This document shows positions 1 to 7,760 of a stretch of 17,109 nucleotides of DNA, one piece after another. Position 1 is the first letter of the stretch, and each line of letters begins with the position of its first letter. The translations under genes and the position numbers were made by a program. The DNA is taken from the NCBI GenBank assembly GCA_002403335.1, contig DHHO01000020.1, positions 1 to 17,109 of the forward strand, read 5' to 3'. Under the pieces are notes generated by a model. It searched no databases and was not told the origin of the DNA. It saw nothing but the letters and a program-made list of their open reading frames with translations. The DNA is from Caldiserica bacterium UBA4770 (lineage in GTDB: Bacteria; Caldisericota; Caldisericia; Caldisericales; Caldisericaceae).

Positions 1-243
1 CCCTGTCATCAATATTCTCTATAGCTCTGTCGTACTGCTCCTGAGTGATCTTACCTTCTTCTAAAAGACTCTTGAGAGCTTCTTCTTTCTTTGATACGAT
101 AAAATTGATGAGCTCTTCCTCTGTCTTACCCTTTGATTCTGCAATCTGTACAAGAGTTTTACCATTATCTAACTCTGTACGAATCTCGTCTTCTGTCATT
201 CCAAGAAATGCTGGGAGTTCCTGTAGAAGGTTGATATCCATTA
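1..243. repeat. Direct repeat, copy A (period 303 bp)
   Basis: Positions 1-243 match 304-546 at an offset of exactly 303 bp with about 4 differences (positions 26, 119, 207-208 region and 236). Only one changes an amino acid (Arg versus Ser). The repeat begins before the window. It is an in-frame 101-codon duplication inside the secreted protein. Confidence 0.92.
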
Positions 244-697
244 AACCTCTCCCGAAGCCTTTGCCTGGTCTTTCACCACGTAAACTTTCAACCATCTCTT
301 TGACCCTGTCATCAATATTCTCTATAGCGCTGTCGTACTGCTCCTGAGTGATCTTACCTTCTTCTAAAAGACTCTTGAGAGCTTCTTCTTTCTTTGATAC
401 GATAAAATTGATGAGCTCTTCTTCTGTCTTACCCTTTGATTCTGCAATCTGTACAAGAGTTTTACCATTATCTAACTCTGTACGAATCTCGTCTTCTGTC
501 ATTCCAAGGAATGCTGGGAGTTCCTGTAGAAGGTTGATGTCCATTAGTTTTCCCATAGGGGCACCTTGTGCATTGCTTGGGGGTGTCCTTCCTTCTCCTC
601 TCATAAAACCATTTCCTGCAAGTGCAACACCGATGCTGCCGAGAACGATAGCAACTCCAACTAAAGATACAACCAACACCTTGTTAAATTTTTTCAT
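1..697 (-). CDS. Secreted protein with tandem ~101-residue repeats, C-terminus outside the window
   Basis: I do not recognise a named family with certainty. The first 232 codons are visible and the frame is still open at the left edge. Residues 1-27 form a signal peptide: a Lys-rich start (MKKFNK), a hydrophobic stretch and an ALA cleavage site. A Gly/Pro-rich linker follows, then a unit starting MDINLLQELPAF at residue 52 that restarts at residue 153. Each unit is predicted helical and acidic, with LGMTEDEIRTEL, LVQIAESKGKTEEEL and LLEEGKITQEQYD. These resemble secreted DUF2680-like and SHOCT-like helical modules, but that is resemblance only. The ATG follows a near-perfect Shine-Dalgarno (AGGAGGTG at 701-708), suggesting strong expression. 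It lies 179 nt downstream of hypE on the same strand and probably has its own promoter. Exported, so unlikely to be a hydrogenase maturation factor. Confidence 0.8.
   Translation of the reverse strand, partial: MKKFNKVLVVSLVGVAIVLGSIGVALAGNGFMRGEGRTPPSNAQGAPMGKLMDINLLQELPAFLGMTEDEIRTELDNGKTLVQIAESKGKTEEELINFIVSKKEEALKSLLEEGKITQEQYDSAIENIDDRVKEMVESLRGERPGKGFGRGLMDINLLQELPAFLGMTEDEIRTELDNGKTLVQIAESKGKTEEELINFIVSKKEEALKSLLEEGKITQEQYDRAIENIDDR
304..546. repeat. Direct repeat, copy B (period 303 bp)
   Basis: Second visible copy of the 303-bp unit, about 98% identical to copy A. Homology stops at position 547, where the linker and signal peptide region of the protein begins. The near absence of drift suggests recent duplication or gene conversion. 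Confidence 0.92.
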
Positions 698-728
698 ATT
701 CACCTCCTGATGAATTTAATCTGAAACT

Positions 729-734
729 ATTATA
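729..734 (-). promoter_or_regulatory. Candidate -10 box for the repeat-protein gene
   Basis: On the minus strand the sequence reads TATAAT, a perfect -10 hexamer, about 31 nt upstream of the ATG at 697. This leaves a short leader that contains the strong Shine-Dalgarno site. I see no good -35 hexamer at 16-18 nt, so the call rests on the -10 box and its position. Confidence 0.35.
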
Positions 735-822
735 AAATTCGAATGTGATGAAAATATGAAAGATTCTGGAATTTGATTTTAACAATATTAAGTAAAAAAA
801 TTTTCTGAAAGCTTAAGATAAC

Positions 823-846
823 AGAAGGATTTTTAACATCCTTTCT
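823..846 (-). terminator. Weak hairpin downstream of hypE, possible terminator
   Basis: AAGGAT (825-830) pairs with ATCCTT (838-843), with imperfect extension on both sides and a 7-nt loop. It lies about 30 nt past the hypE stop. No T-run follows directly; the nearest on the minus strand is about 20 nt farther (796-805). It is therefore not a canonical intrinsic terminator. The rest of the 698-876 gap is AT-rich, and I see no gene in it. Confidence 0.25.
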
Positions 847-876
847 GAGAAATCTTTGGCAAAGAAGACGATAAAC

Positions 877-1866
877 TCAGCAGATCCTTGGAAGAATGTC
901 TTTCTTCAAGGTATCAAGGATTCTTTTTGTTCCAATGTGTGTAACAAGATAAACCCTGTTGCTACTCTTTGTGACTTTTCCTATAATACTGGCATCGTAA
1001 CCATCCGGTTTCTCGTGCAAGAAATTCAAAACAACATCTGCATCTTTACTATCAACTATCATTAATACCTTTCCCTCATTTGCTGCATACAGGGGGTCTA
1101 TGCCAAGAATTTCCGCAGATTCTTTTACCCATTCTTTTAAAGGTAATTTATCCTCGTAGACTTCAATTCCTACCCCGTACTTCCTTGAAATCTCATTGAG
1201 GACAGTAGCAACACCACCACGAGTTGGGTCCCTCATAAATTTAATGCCATTGGTTCTGTCGAGCAATGGGAGTACAAGGGAATTTAGTGGTGCGAGGTCA
1301 CTTTTTCCTGCTTTTATCCCGAGCCTTTCAAGCATTACAGAGATGCCGTGCTCACCTATGCCACCATTAATGATAACAAGGTCTCCATCCTTAATTTCTC
1401 TTTTTCTCCAGTCCCTTCCATTTTTAATGATGCCAACTCCAGAAGTATTTATAAAAATCCCATCTCCCTTTCCTCTTTCAACAACCTTTGTGTCTCCTGT
1501 TACAACTCTTACATTGGAGACCTCTGCCCCTTCCTTTATTGAGAGGAGTATCTTTCTAAAATCTGAAAAAGTAAAGCCCTCTTCAATGATAAAGCTGAGG
1601 CTAAGGTAGAGAGGTGTTGCCCCTACCATAGAAAGGTCGTTAACTGTACCATATACGGAGAGGCTGCCGATATCTCCTCCACGAAAGAAAATGGGAGATA
1701 CGATGAAAGAGTCTGTCGTGAATGCAATTTTCCCTGAAATAGGAAGAACAGCGGCATCCAGTAGTTCGTTTAATATATCATTTCCCAGCGTTCCAAGAAT
1801 TTCCTCTACAAGTTTTCTTGTATTTTCTCCACCATTACCATGGGATAGCAATATGATGTCCTCCAT
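877..1866 (-). CDS. hypE: Hydrogenase maturation protein HypE (carbamoyl dehydratase)
   Basis: HypE takes a carbamoyl group from HypF onto its C-terminal cysteine, dehydrates it with ATP to a thiocyanate, and passes cyanide to iron on HypC-HypD. This 329-residue product is normal length for the PurM/AIRS-like family. It starts MEDIILLSHGNGG, the family N-terminus, has the nucleotide-binding segment FTTDSFIVSP and GTVNDLSMVGA, and ends in the diagnostic PRIC with the acceptor Cys last. The frame stays open upstream to 2016, but that stretch only shadows hypD. The ATG at 1866 shares one base with the hypD TAA (TAATG), implying translational coupling. It is the last gene of the hydrogenase run. 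Confidence 0.96.
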   Translation of the reverse strand: MEDIILLSHGNGGENTRKLVEEILGTLGNDILNELLDAAVLPISGKIAFTTDSFIVSPIFFRGGDIGSLSVYGTVNDLSMVGATPLYLSLSFIIEEGFTFSDFRKILLSIKEGAEVSNVRVVTGDTKVVERGKGDGIFINTSGVGIIKNGRDWRKREIKDGDLVIINGGIGEHGISVMLERLGIKAGKSDLAPLNSLVLPLLDRTNGIKFMRDPTRGGVATVLNEISRKYGVGIEVYEDKLPLKEWVKESAEILGIDPLYAANEGKVLMIVDSKDADVVLNFLHEKPDGYDASIIGKVTKSSNRVYLVTHIGTKRILDTLKKDILPRIC

Positions 1867-2927
1867 TAATTTTCTCCGTACTGATAATATGCCGCACATG
1901 TTCCTTCTGAGGATACCATGCAGGGACCCATGGGAGTCTGGGGATTGCATACTTTCCCATAAAGGGGGCACTCCGTTGGTTTTAAAACTCCTCGAAGTAC
2001 TTCTCCGCACCTGCAACCTTTATTCTCGTATTTTTTAAACTTAATGGGATAAACTCTTTTTACATCAAATTCAGAAAATGTTTCGTTCAGTTTAAGACCA
2101 CTATCTTCAATGTATCCAAGCCCTCTCCATATATCTCCGCTTACGCTGAATACCCTGTTTATCATTTCAAGCGCATGAGGGTTCCCCTCTTCTCTTACGC
2201 TCCTTCTGTATGCATTAAGGAGCTGTGGTCTATTTTCCTCGACCATTTCAATAAGTTTAAGTATACCAAGCATAATATCCTCTGGCTCAAAACCTGCAAT
2301 AACAAATGGTATTTTATAGTCGTTGAATATACTCCCCCATCCTTTTCTTCCAATGATTGTTGAAACATGGCCAGGACCAATAATTCCGTCTACTTTTACC
2401 TCACCCATTTCAAGAATTGCTCTCATAGCAGGGGGAGTGAGCTTGTGAAGAGAAAGGAATAGAAGGTTGTTTATCCTTTCCTTTCTTGCCATAAGGAGCG
2501 TGTAGGCGACAAGGGGTACTGTTGTTTCGAAACCGACACCTACGAAAAGGAATTGTTTTTGAGGATTTTTCTTTGCAATCTTCAGGGAATCAAGAGGAGA
2601 ATAAACGACACGAACATCCTTTCCTTCGGCTCTGAGGTGGTTGAGGCTTCCCTCACTTCCAGGTACATTAAGGATATCGCCAAATGTGATAACTCCTATG
2701 GGGAAGATCCTGGCTAAGGTAATGATGTAGTCAATATCTTCCTGGGCTGTGACACATACGGGACATCCTGGTCCTGAAAGAAGGTGGATGTTTTGTGGAA
2801 GGATATCTCTTAAGCCAAATCTAAATATCTCGTGTGTATGAGTCCCGCAGAATTCCATCAGGTTTATCTCCTTTTTTGAGACAGTATTTATTCTCTTGCC
2901 AAGGTCAAGGACCTTTTCTCTATCCAT
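1866..2927 (-). CDS. hypD: Hydrogenase maturation protein HypD (Fe-S scaffold)
   Basis: HypD and HypC form the scaffold on which Fe(CN)2CO is assembled before transfer to the hydrogenase large subunit; HypD carries a [4Fe-4S] cluster. The product is 353 residues. The family motifs are all visible: EFCGTHTHEI with Cys27, SGPGCPVC with Cys55 and Cys58, GFETTVP, and a C-terminal Cys-rich segment (GCRCGEVLRG, then four further Cys) for the cluster. I chose the ATG at 2927. It gives MDREKVLDLG, overlaps the end of hypC by 8 nt (ATGGATAG), and gives a typical length. An earlier in-frame ATG at 3005 would run far into hypC. Confidence 0.96.
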   Translation of the reverse strand: MDREKVLDLGKRINTVSKKEINLMEFCGTHTHEIFRFGLRDILPQNIHLLSGPGCPVCVTAQEDIDYIITLARIFPIGVITFGDILNVPGSEGSLNHLRAEGKDVRVVYSPLDSLKIAKKNPQKQFLFVGVGFETTVPLVAYTLLMARKERINNLLFLSLHKLTPPAMRAILEMGEVKVDGIIGPGHVSTIIGRKGWGSIFNDYKIPFVIAGFEPEDIMLGILKLIEMVEENRPQLLNAYRRSVREEGNPHALEMINRVFSVSGDIWRGLGYIEDSGLKLNETFSEFDVKRVYPIKFKKYENKGCRCGEVLRGVLKPTECPLYGKVCNPQTPMGPCMVSSEGTCAAYYQYGEN

Positions 2928-3129
2928 TGTCGAGAAGTTCCTTAACTTCCTCTGCCTCATCTTCTGTAAGAATAGAGATAGAAAAACCCGCATGTACAAT
3001 GACATAATCTCCTATTTTTACTTCCGGCGTAAAAACAGTACTTATTTCTAACTCTGAATCCCCCAATTCAACAGATGCGGTAGAGCTATCTTTAATTGTT
3101 TTAACCCTTAATGGTATCCCAAGACACAT
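2920..3129 (-). CDS. hypC: Hydrogenase maturation chaperone HypC
   Basis: HypC is the small HypC/HybG/HupF-family chaperone that binds iron with HypD and then escorts it to the immature large subunit. The 69-residue product starts MCLGIPLRV. Cys2, exposed after Met removal, is the conserved iron-binding residue. The middle has the family pattern GDYVIVHAGFSI. Its ATG follows the hypF stop directly (TAAATG), and the ribosome-binding site AAAGGAG lies inside the last hypF codons. Its own 3' end overlaps hypD. The small size and N-terminal motif leave little doubt. Confidence 0.95.
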   Translation of the reverse strand: MCLGIPLRVKTIKDSSTASVELGDSELEISTVFTPEVKIGDYVIVHAGFSISILTEDEAEEVKELLDNG

Positions 3130-5367
3130 TTAGACTCCTTTCATTGCAAGTGCAATCTGACCAAGAGATATACCTCCGTCATTTGGAGGGATCCTTCTGT
3201 GAGTATAGACTTCAAATTTGCTTTCTTTAAGTAAGGGAGATAAAATGTTTAAAAGTAGCCTATTTTGAAAGACTCCTCCGCTCAGCCCTACTTTATTGAT
3301 ATGGTATTTTTCTCTGAGTATTTCGGCGGTTGAAAGTATTATGTAAGCAATTGTATTGTGAAATTGACGTGCAATGATTGACCTATTAATATGTTGCCTA
3401 TCTTCAAGGATCTTCTTAATCATCGGGAGTATATCTATTTCTAAAGAACTTCCTTTCTGAATCTCGAAGGGATACACAGCCGAGGTATCTGAGTCCATTG
3501 CACACATCTCAAGCTCCACAGCTGCCTGTCCTTCGTAATCTACAACACTTCTTACCCCAAGTATTGCGGATACCATATCAAATATTCTTCCGCAGGATGA
3601 GGTATAAAAGATATTCTTTTTGTTTTGAATCATGCTCTTTATGATGTCCTTTTCAAGTGGAGATATAGGTAAGTAATTGCCATTATCCTCGATTTCGTTT
3701 GAAAAGAGGTATGAATATGCAATACGCTTAGGATTTTCAATTGAATAGTCCCCGCCTGCCATGGGAAAGTATTTGAAGTGGGCAGCTCTATGAAGCTCCC
3801 GGAGGTTACCCACAAATACTTCTCCTCCCCATATGTTTCCATCTTCTCCAAAACCTGTTCCATCAAATGAAAAACCAATAATAGGGTCTCCAATATCCCT
3901 ATCAAGAAGAAGGCTGAGGATATGTGCTCTGTGGTGTTGAACGGGCACAACCTTCATAAAAGATTTGAATTTCTCTGCAAATTCTGTTGAAAGATACTGA
4001 GGATGAAGGTCATGAACAAGAATCTCAGGATTAATTCTGAAAAGGTGGATAAAATCTTCAATCGTCTCCTCGAAGACATCTAATGTTTCAAGGTCCTTCA
4101 GGTCTCCGATATGTGGGCTCATAAAAACATAGTTTCCAGAGCCTATGGCAAATGTGTTCTTCAGTTCTGGGCCAAGTGCAAGCACTGGGTCGACTTCTAT
4201 CGATACCTTCAAAGGGTCAGGGGCATAACCTCTCGCTCTCCTTACAAATGTGAGGTCATTATCTTCAACAAACACAACGGAGTCATCGATCCTGTTTCTG
4301 ATGTTGCGGTTGTGAAGTACGAAATTATCAACAATATTTTTCAATTTATCTTTTGCTTCCACATTATCCTTTATGATAGGTTCCTCTGACAGATTGCCGC
4401 TTGTCATCACAATGGGACGATCAAAATCATCAAAGATAAGGTAATGATAAGGTGCGTAAGGAAGCATCACGCCAAGATAGAGATTACCTGGAGCAATAGA
4501 TGGGGAAAGGTCAAGATAGTCCTTTATCCTTAGAAGTACAATGGGCCTTTCCTTTCCTCTGAGGATCTTCTCTTCAGTGTTGTTTACATAACAATATCTA
4601 CGAATCATATCTAAATCTTTCATCATCAGCGCAAATGGTTTGGATCTTCTCTTTTTATTATTTCTCAGCCTTTCCACTGCACTTTCATTGGTTGCATCGC
4701 AGGCAATGTGGAATCCTCCAATACCTTTTATTGCCAGTATCTGCCCCTCATAGAGTAATTTTCCGATTTCTTTGAATAGGTTGCTTTCAGGGATATTTAG
4801 GCTATCTATCCACAGATGCGGCCCACATACGCTGCAGGCATCTGGCTGAGCGTGGAATCTTCTTGAAATAGGATTGTGGTACTCTTCATTACAAGCCTCA
4901 CACATTTTAAATACCTTCATAGTCGTCTTTTCTCTGTCATAAGGAAGGTCCTCAATAATTGTGTATCTTGGACCGCAGTTTGTACAATTTATGAATGGGT
5001 ACCCGAACCTCCTGTCGTGAGGGTCTCTCAACTCCCTCAGGCAGTCATCACATATAGCTATATCAGGCGAAATGAAATTGAATCCTTTGTCTTCTCTGCT
5101 CTTTATGATTGAAAAATCTGTATATGTACTCTCTTCAACTATTTCCTCAAAAATATTTTCAATATGCGAGAGGGGAGGAGGGTCATGACTCAGGGCATCA
5201 ATAAAATTCCTGATATTCGCTTCACTTCCCTGGATTAATATTTCTACACTTCCTGTTGAGTTTAAAACCCATCCTGTCAGGTCCAGACTTTTTGCAAGAC
5301 GATATACGAAGGGGCGAAAACCAACTCCTTGCACCCTTCCTGAGATTTTAATTTTACATGATTTCAT
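3130..5367 (-). CDS. hypF: Carbamoyltransferase HypF
   Basis: HypF makes the cyanide precursor. It hydrolyses carbamoyl phosphate, forms carbamoyl-AMP with ATP, and transfers the carbamoyl group to the HypE C-terminal Cys. The 745-residue protein is full length. An acylphosphatase domain (residues 1-90) has GRVQGVGFRPFVYRLA. Two zinc-finger-like units have Cys106/109 with Cys128/131, and Cys156/159 with Cys178/181. A YrdC-like domain (about 195-380) contains KGIGGFHIACDA and KRRSKPFALM. The Kae1-like C-terminal domain has VQHHRAH, GFSFDGTGFG and LSGGVFQN. It overlaps the upstream protease gene by 14 nt and abuts hypC, so it is tightly coupled within the operon. Confidence 0.97.
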   Translation of the reverse strand: MKSCKIKISGRVQGVGFRPFVYRLAKSLDLTGWVLNSTGSVEILIQGSEANIRNFIDALSHDPPPLSHIENIFEEIVEESTYTDFSIIKSREDKGFNFISPDIAICDDCLRELRDPHDRRFGYPFINCTNCGPRYTIIEDLPYDREKTTMKVFKMCEACNEEYHNPISRRFHAQPDACSVCGPHLWIDSLNIPESNLFKEIGKLLYEGQILAIKGIGGFHIACDATNESAVERLRNNKKRRSKPFALMMKDLDMIRRYCYVNNTEEKILRGKERPIVLLRIKDYLDLSPSIAPGNLYLGVMLPYAPYHYLIFDDFDRPIVMTSGNLSEEPIIKDNVEAKDKLKNIVDNFVLHNRNIRNRIDDSVVFVEDNDLTFVRRARGYAPDPLKVSIEVDPVLALGPELKNTFAIGSGNYVFMSPHIGDLKDLETLDVFEETIEDFIHLFRINPEILVHDLHPQYLSTEFAEKFKSFMKVVPVQHHRAHILSLLLDRDIGDPIIGFSFDGTGFGEDGNIWGGEVFVGNLRELHRAAHFKYFPMAGGDYSIENPKRIAYSYLFSNEIEDNGNYLPISPLEKDIIKSMIQNKKNIFYTSSCGRIFDMVSAILGVRSVVDYEGQAAVELEMCAMDSDTSAVYPFEIQKGSSLEIDILPMIKKILEDRQHINRSIIARQFHNTIAYIILSTAEILREKYHINKVGLSGGVFQNRLLLNILSPLLKESKFEVYTHRRIPPNDGGISLGQIALAMKGV

Positions 5368-5791
5368 TTATAAACTTTCTTATATAAGTTGAGGCTTCCT
5401 CTAAGTTCCTTTTTCCTTCCTCTGATAGTTCTTTACCAAAATCAAAGTCATACCCTTTAATTGAAAGTAAATATGCTTCAGGCTCTGTTTGGTATAAAAC
5501 ACGGGTCCAAATAAGGAGTTCTTCACAGGACATATGATGCGAAAGGGGAGAAGTTGAACTGTTTGAGGACAATTTCTTGAATGTAAAACGTTCTCCGTTG
5601 ATGGCTGCGTCAATAAATATGACAACATCAAAGTCCTTTATTACCTCCGCAAGGTCGATAGAAATCTCTGGTATCTTCAGTTTATGAATATCTTCAGGTA
5701 TGCTATCTAATAACGTTATTCCGAGTCCGTCGTCCTTTCTGTAAACGTTACCAAAACCTACCAAAATTATTTTAATCTCTTTTCTCAACAC
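5354..5791 (-). CDS. Hydrogenase maturation endopeptidase (M52/HybD family)
   Basis: These nickel-checking proteases cut the C-terminal tail of the large subunit after nickel is inserted. The 145-residue product has the family start ILVGFGNVYRKDDGLG, with acidic residues at 20-21 where HybD has its first metal ligand. FIDAA (Asp61) and SHHMS (His85/86) match the other expected ligands. The start is a GTG at 5791, inside the last codons of the large-subunit gene (20-nt overlap). A TTG one codon later is the only close alternative. It sits directly after its presumed substrate HoxH, which has a 25-residue tail past the cleavage site. A HoxW-like name would fit. Confidence 0.9.
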   Translation of the reverse strand: MLRKEIKIILVGFGNVYRKDDGLGITLLDSIPEDIHKLKIPEISIDLAEVIKDFDVVIFIDAAINGERFTFKKLSSNSSTSPLSHHMSCEELLIWTRVLYQTEPEAYLLSIKGYDFDFGKELSEEGKRNLEEASTYIRKFINEIM

Positions 5792-7196
5792 CTATAAGAT
5801 TTCCTGAACTATCATAAAGTTCAACAACAAGTGGCATATTTCCAATTGCATGTGTGGAGCAGGAAAGGCATGGGTCATAACACCTTATTGCTCCTTCCAC
5901 TCTGTTAAGCATACCTTCCTTGAGATTCTTTCCATCAACAAATGCTTTTGCAACAGATTCAACTCCTTTGCTCATTGCCCAGTTGTTGTGCCCTGTTGCT
6001 ACAATCATGTTGACCTTTTCAATAGTTCCATTTTCATCAACCCAGTAATGATGGATGAGTGTCCCCCTCGGAGCCTCTATTACTCCAATGCCTTCAGCAT
6101 TCTTTGGTGGAGCGATAACGAGTATATCATGCGAAAGTATATCCTTATCTTCAAGGATTTCTCTTGTTCTTTCAAGCGCATAAATGGCCTCGATGAGCCT
6201 TGCATAATGATAATATATAGAGCCTTCTACAGGTCTATCATTTCCTATTTTCTTGAAATTTGCAAACTCCTTGTTTGCCTCCGGGGTACTTATGCCGTGA
6301 GCAACGTTCAGGCGTCCCAGTGGGCCTACCCTATAAACTCCTTGAGGATAACCAAGGGGTTTAAAGTAGGGAAATTTTAAATAACTCCAATCCTCTGTTT
6401 TTTCTCCAATGTATTTAAGATAAAGGTCACCATCGAATTCTTTAACAATTCTTCCTTCTGAATCATCAAATCTAATCTTTCCGTTGTACAATTCCAGAGA
6501 GCCGTCATCCTTCACCAACCCCATATATCCTGAGGGAAATGAAGCGAATTTACCACAGAAGTCCTTGTTTTTCTCTATCCAATCAATAGCAATGTTTATC
6601 CCGTCCCGTATATATGAAAGCATTTCATCAATATCTTTAAGAATCTCGTCTTTAGCCTGAGGTGAAAGAGCAGCGTTCACCCCTCCTGGCACAGCAAATG
6701 TTGGGTGTATTCTTCTTCCCGCAACAAGCTCTATAATACGCTGCCCATATTTTCTCAATTTTACTGCCTTAAGAGCAAGCTCTGGATTTGCCTCAATTAG
6801 GCCAGCTACATTCCGTACCTTAGGGTCTGCGTCAAAACCAAAAAGAAGATCTGGCCCTGCAAGTTCAAAGAAATGCATTGAATGTGATTGAATAATCTGT
6901 CCCATATGTGTAAGTTCTCTTAGAAGGGCAGCTGTATGAGGGATTTCAACTCCGAGAATTTCATCACATGCTTTTGCGGAGGCGAGATGATGACTTATAG
7001 GGCAAATGCCACATATTCTTGGTGTGATAATGGGCATTTCAGAGAATACTCTTCCTTCAGAGAACTTCTCAAAACCTCTGAATTGGTCAATGTGTAAAAA
7101 CGCTTTCTCAACACTTCCATTATCATTAAGATGGATTGTTACTCTTGCATGTCCTTCAATTCGTGTAACAGGGCTTATTGTAATTTTCTTTTCCAT
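5772..7196 (-). CDS. hoxH: [NiFe] hydrogenase large subunit, HoxH-like (group 3)
   Basis: This is the catalytic subunit carrying the NiFe(CN)2CO site for reversible H2 cleavage. The 474-residue product has both nickel-binding motifs: RICGICPISHH (Cys62, Cys65) near the N-terminus and DPCLSCSTH (Cys443, Cys446, His449) near the C-terminus. The 25 residues after His449 are the expected cleaved extension. No signal peptide or membrane segment is seen, so it should be cytoplasmic. The ATG at 7196 has a strong AGGAGG overlapping the hoxY stop region. The short, tail-less small subunit next door and the HoxU-like partner point to a HoxYH-type (group 3d-related) enzyme rather than a membrane-bound uptake enzyme. 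The exact subgroup is inferred. Confidence 0.95.
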   Translation of the reverse strand: MEKKITISPVTRIEGHARVTIHLNDNGSVEKAFLHIDQFRGFEKFSEGRVFSEMPIITPRICGICPISHHLASAKACDEILGVEIPHTAALLRELTHMGQIIQSHSMHFFELAGPDLLFGFDADPKVRNVAGLIEANPELALKAVKLRKYGQRIIELVAGRRIHPTFAVPGGVNAALSPQAKDEILKDIDEMLSYIRDGINIAIDWIEKNKDFCGKFASFPSGYMGLVKDDGSLELYNGKIRFDDSEGRIVKEFDGDLYLKYIGEKTEDWSYLKFPYFKPLGYPQGVYRVGPLGRLNVAHGISTPEANKEFANFKKIGNDRPVEGSIYYHYARLIEAIYALERTREILEDKDILSHDILVIAPPKNAEGIGVIEAPRGTLIHHYWVDENGTIEKVNMIVATGHNNWAMSKGVESVAKAFVDGKNLKEGMLNRVEGAIRCYDPCLSCSTHAIGNMPLVVELYDSSGNLIGVEKRD

Positions 7197-7205
7197 TTAA
7201 TCCTC

Positions 7206-7748
7206 CTAATCGTATTTTAGTAGCTCTCCAGAAAGTTGTGGGACTCTTCCTTCAATGAGCTCTTTGATGACATAGTAAATTGCATCAGCAGATGGAGGAC
7301 ACCCGGGTATATAGTAGTCAACCTTGATAACTTCGTTAACGGCTAAAACACGAGGGAGGAGTTTTCCCAATTCGTTAGACGTGGGAATCTTTCCATTTAC
7401 TGTGCTCTCTGTTTCGATATATCCTCTGTTAAGAACCTCTTTAACAGGAATATAGTTTCTCATTGTAGGAATTCCCCCAAATACAGCGCAGTCACCGATT
7501 GCAATGATAAACTTGCACCTTTCTCTGAAAAGTTTTACGTCTTCTACCTGATGGTCCGTTCCTACTGCACCTTCAATGATGCCAACATCCGTTCCTTCCT
7601 CGGGAATCTTCAAATCTGTAATGGGAGTGGCAGTTAGCTCCATTCCTTCTTTTATCAATTCAACGAGCCTTTCGTCCATGTCAAGAAAAGACATATGACA
7701 CCCTGAGCAACCTTCGCACCATACTGAAGCGACTTTTACCTTTTTCAT
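7206..7748 (-). CDS. hoxY: [NiFe] hydrogenase small subunit, HoxY-like
   Basis: The small subunit passes electrons between the NiFe site and partner subunits through Fe-S clusters. At 180 residues it is the short HoxY type, without the C-terminal domain that carries medial and distal clusters in uptake hydrogenases. Ligands for one proximal [4Fe-4S] cluster are visible: CEGCSGC (Cys11/14/17), GDCAVFGG (Cys87) and IPGCPPSAD (Cys150). SFLDMDERL and a terminal KYD are typical of HoxY. There is no twin-arginine signal, consistent with a cytoplasmic enzyme. It has a good ribosome-binding site (AGAGGTG), starts 12 nt after the HoxU-like gene and ends 9 nt before hoxH. Confidence 0.93.
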   Translation of the reverse strand: MKKVKVASVWCEGCSGCHMSFLDMDERLVELIKEGMELTATPITDLKIPEEGTDVGIIEGAVGTDHQVEDVKLFRERCKFIIAIGDCAVFGGIPTMRNYIPVKEVLNRGYIETESTVNGKIPTSNELGKLLPRVLAVNEVIKVDYYIPGCPPSADAIYYVIKELIEGRVPQLSGELLKYD

Positions 7749-7760
7749 CTTTCACCTCTT

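Noticed and set aside
1..546. CRISPR array or small-repeat array
   Set aside because: The only repeat is a single 303-bp coding unit; there are no short repeats with unique spacers.
45..710. Two plus-strand open frames (45-347 and 348-710) that share a long identical N-terminal part
   Set aside because: They are antisense to the repeat-protein gene. The minus strand has a signal peptide, repeat register and strong Shine-Dalgarno site, and the apparent paralogy only mirrors the 303-bp repeat.
1867..2016. Upstream extension of the hypE frame to 2016
   Set aside because: The extra 50 residues overlap the Cys-rich end of hypD and have no HypE similarity. The true start is the TAATG junction at 1866.
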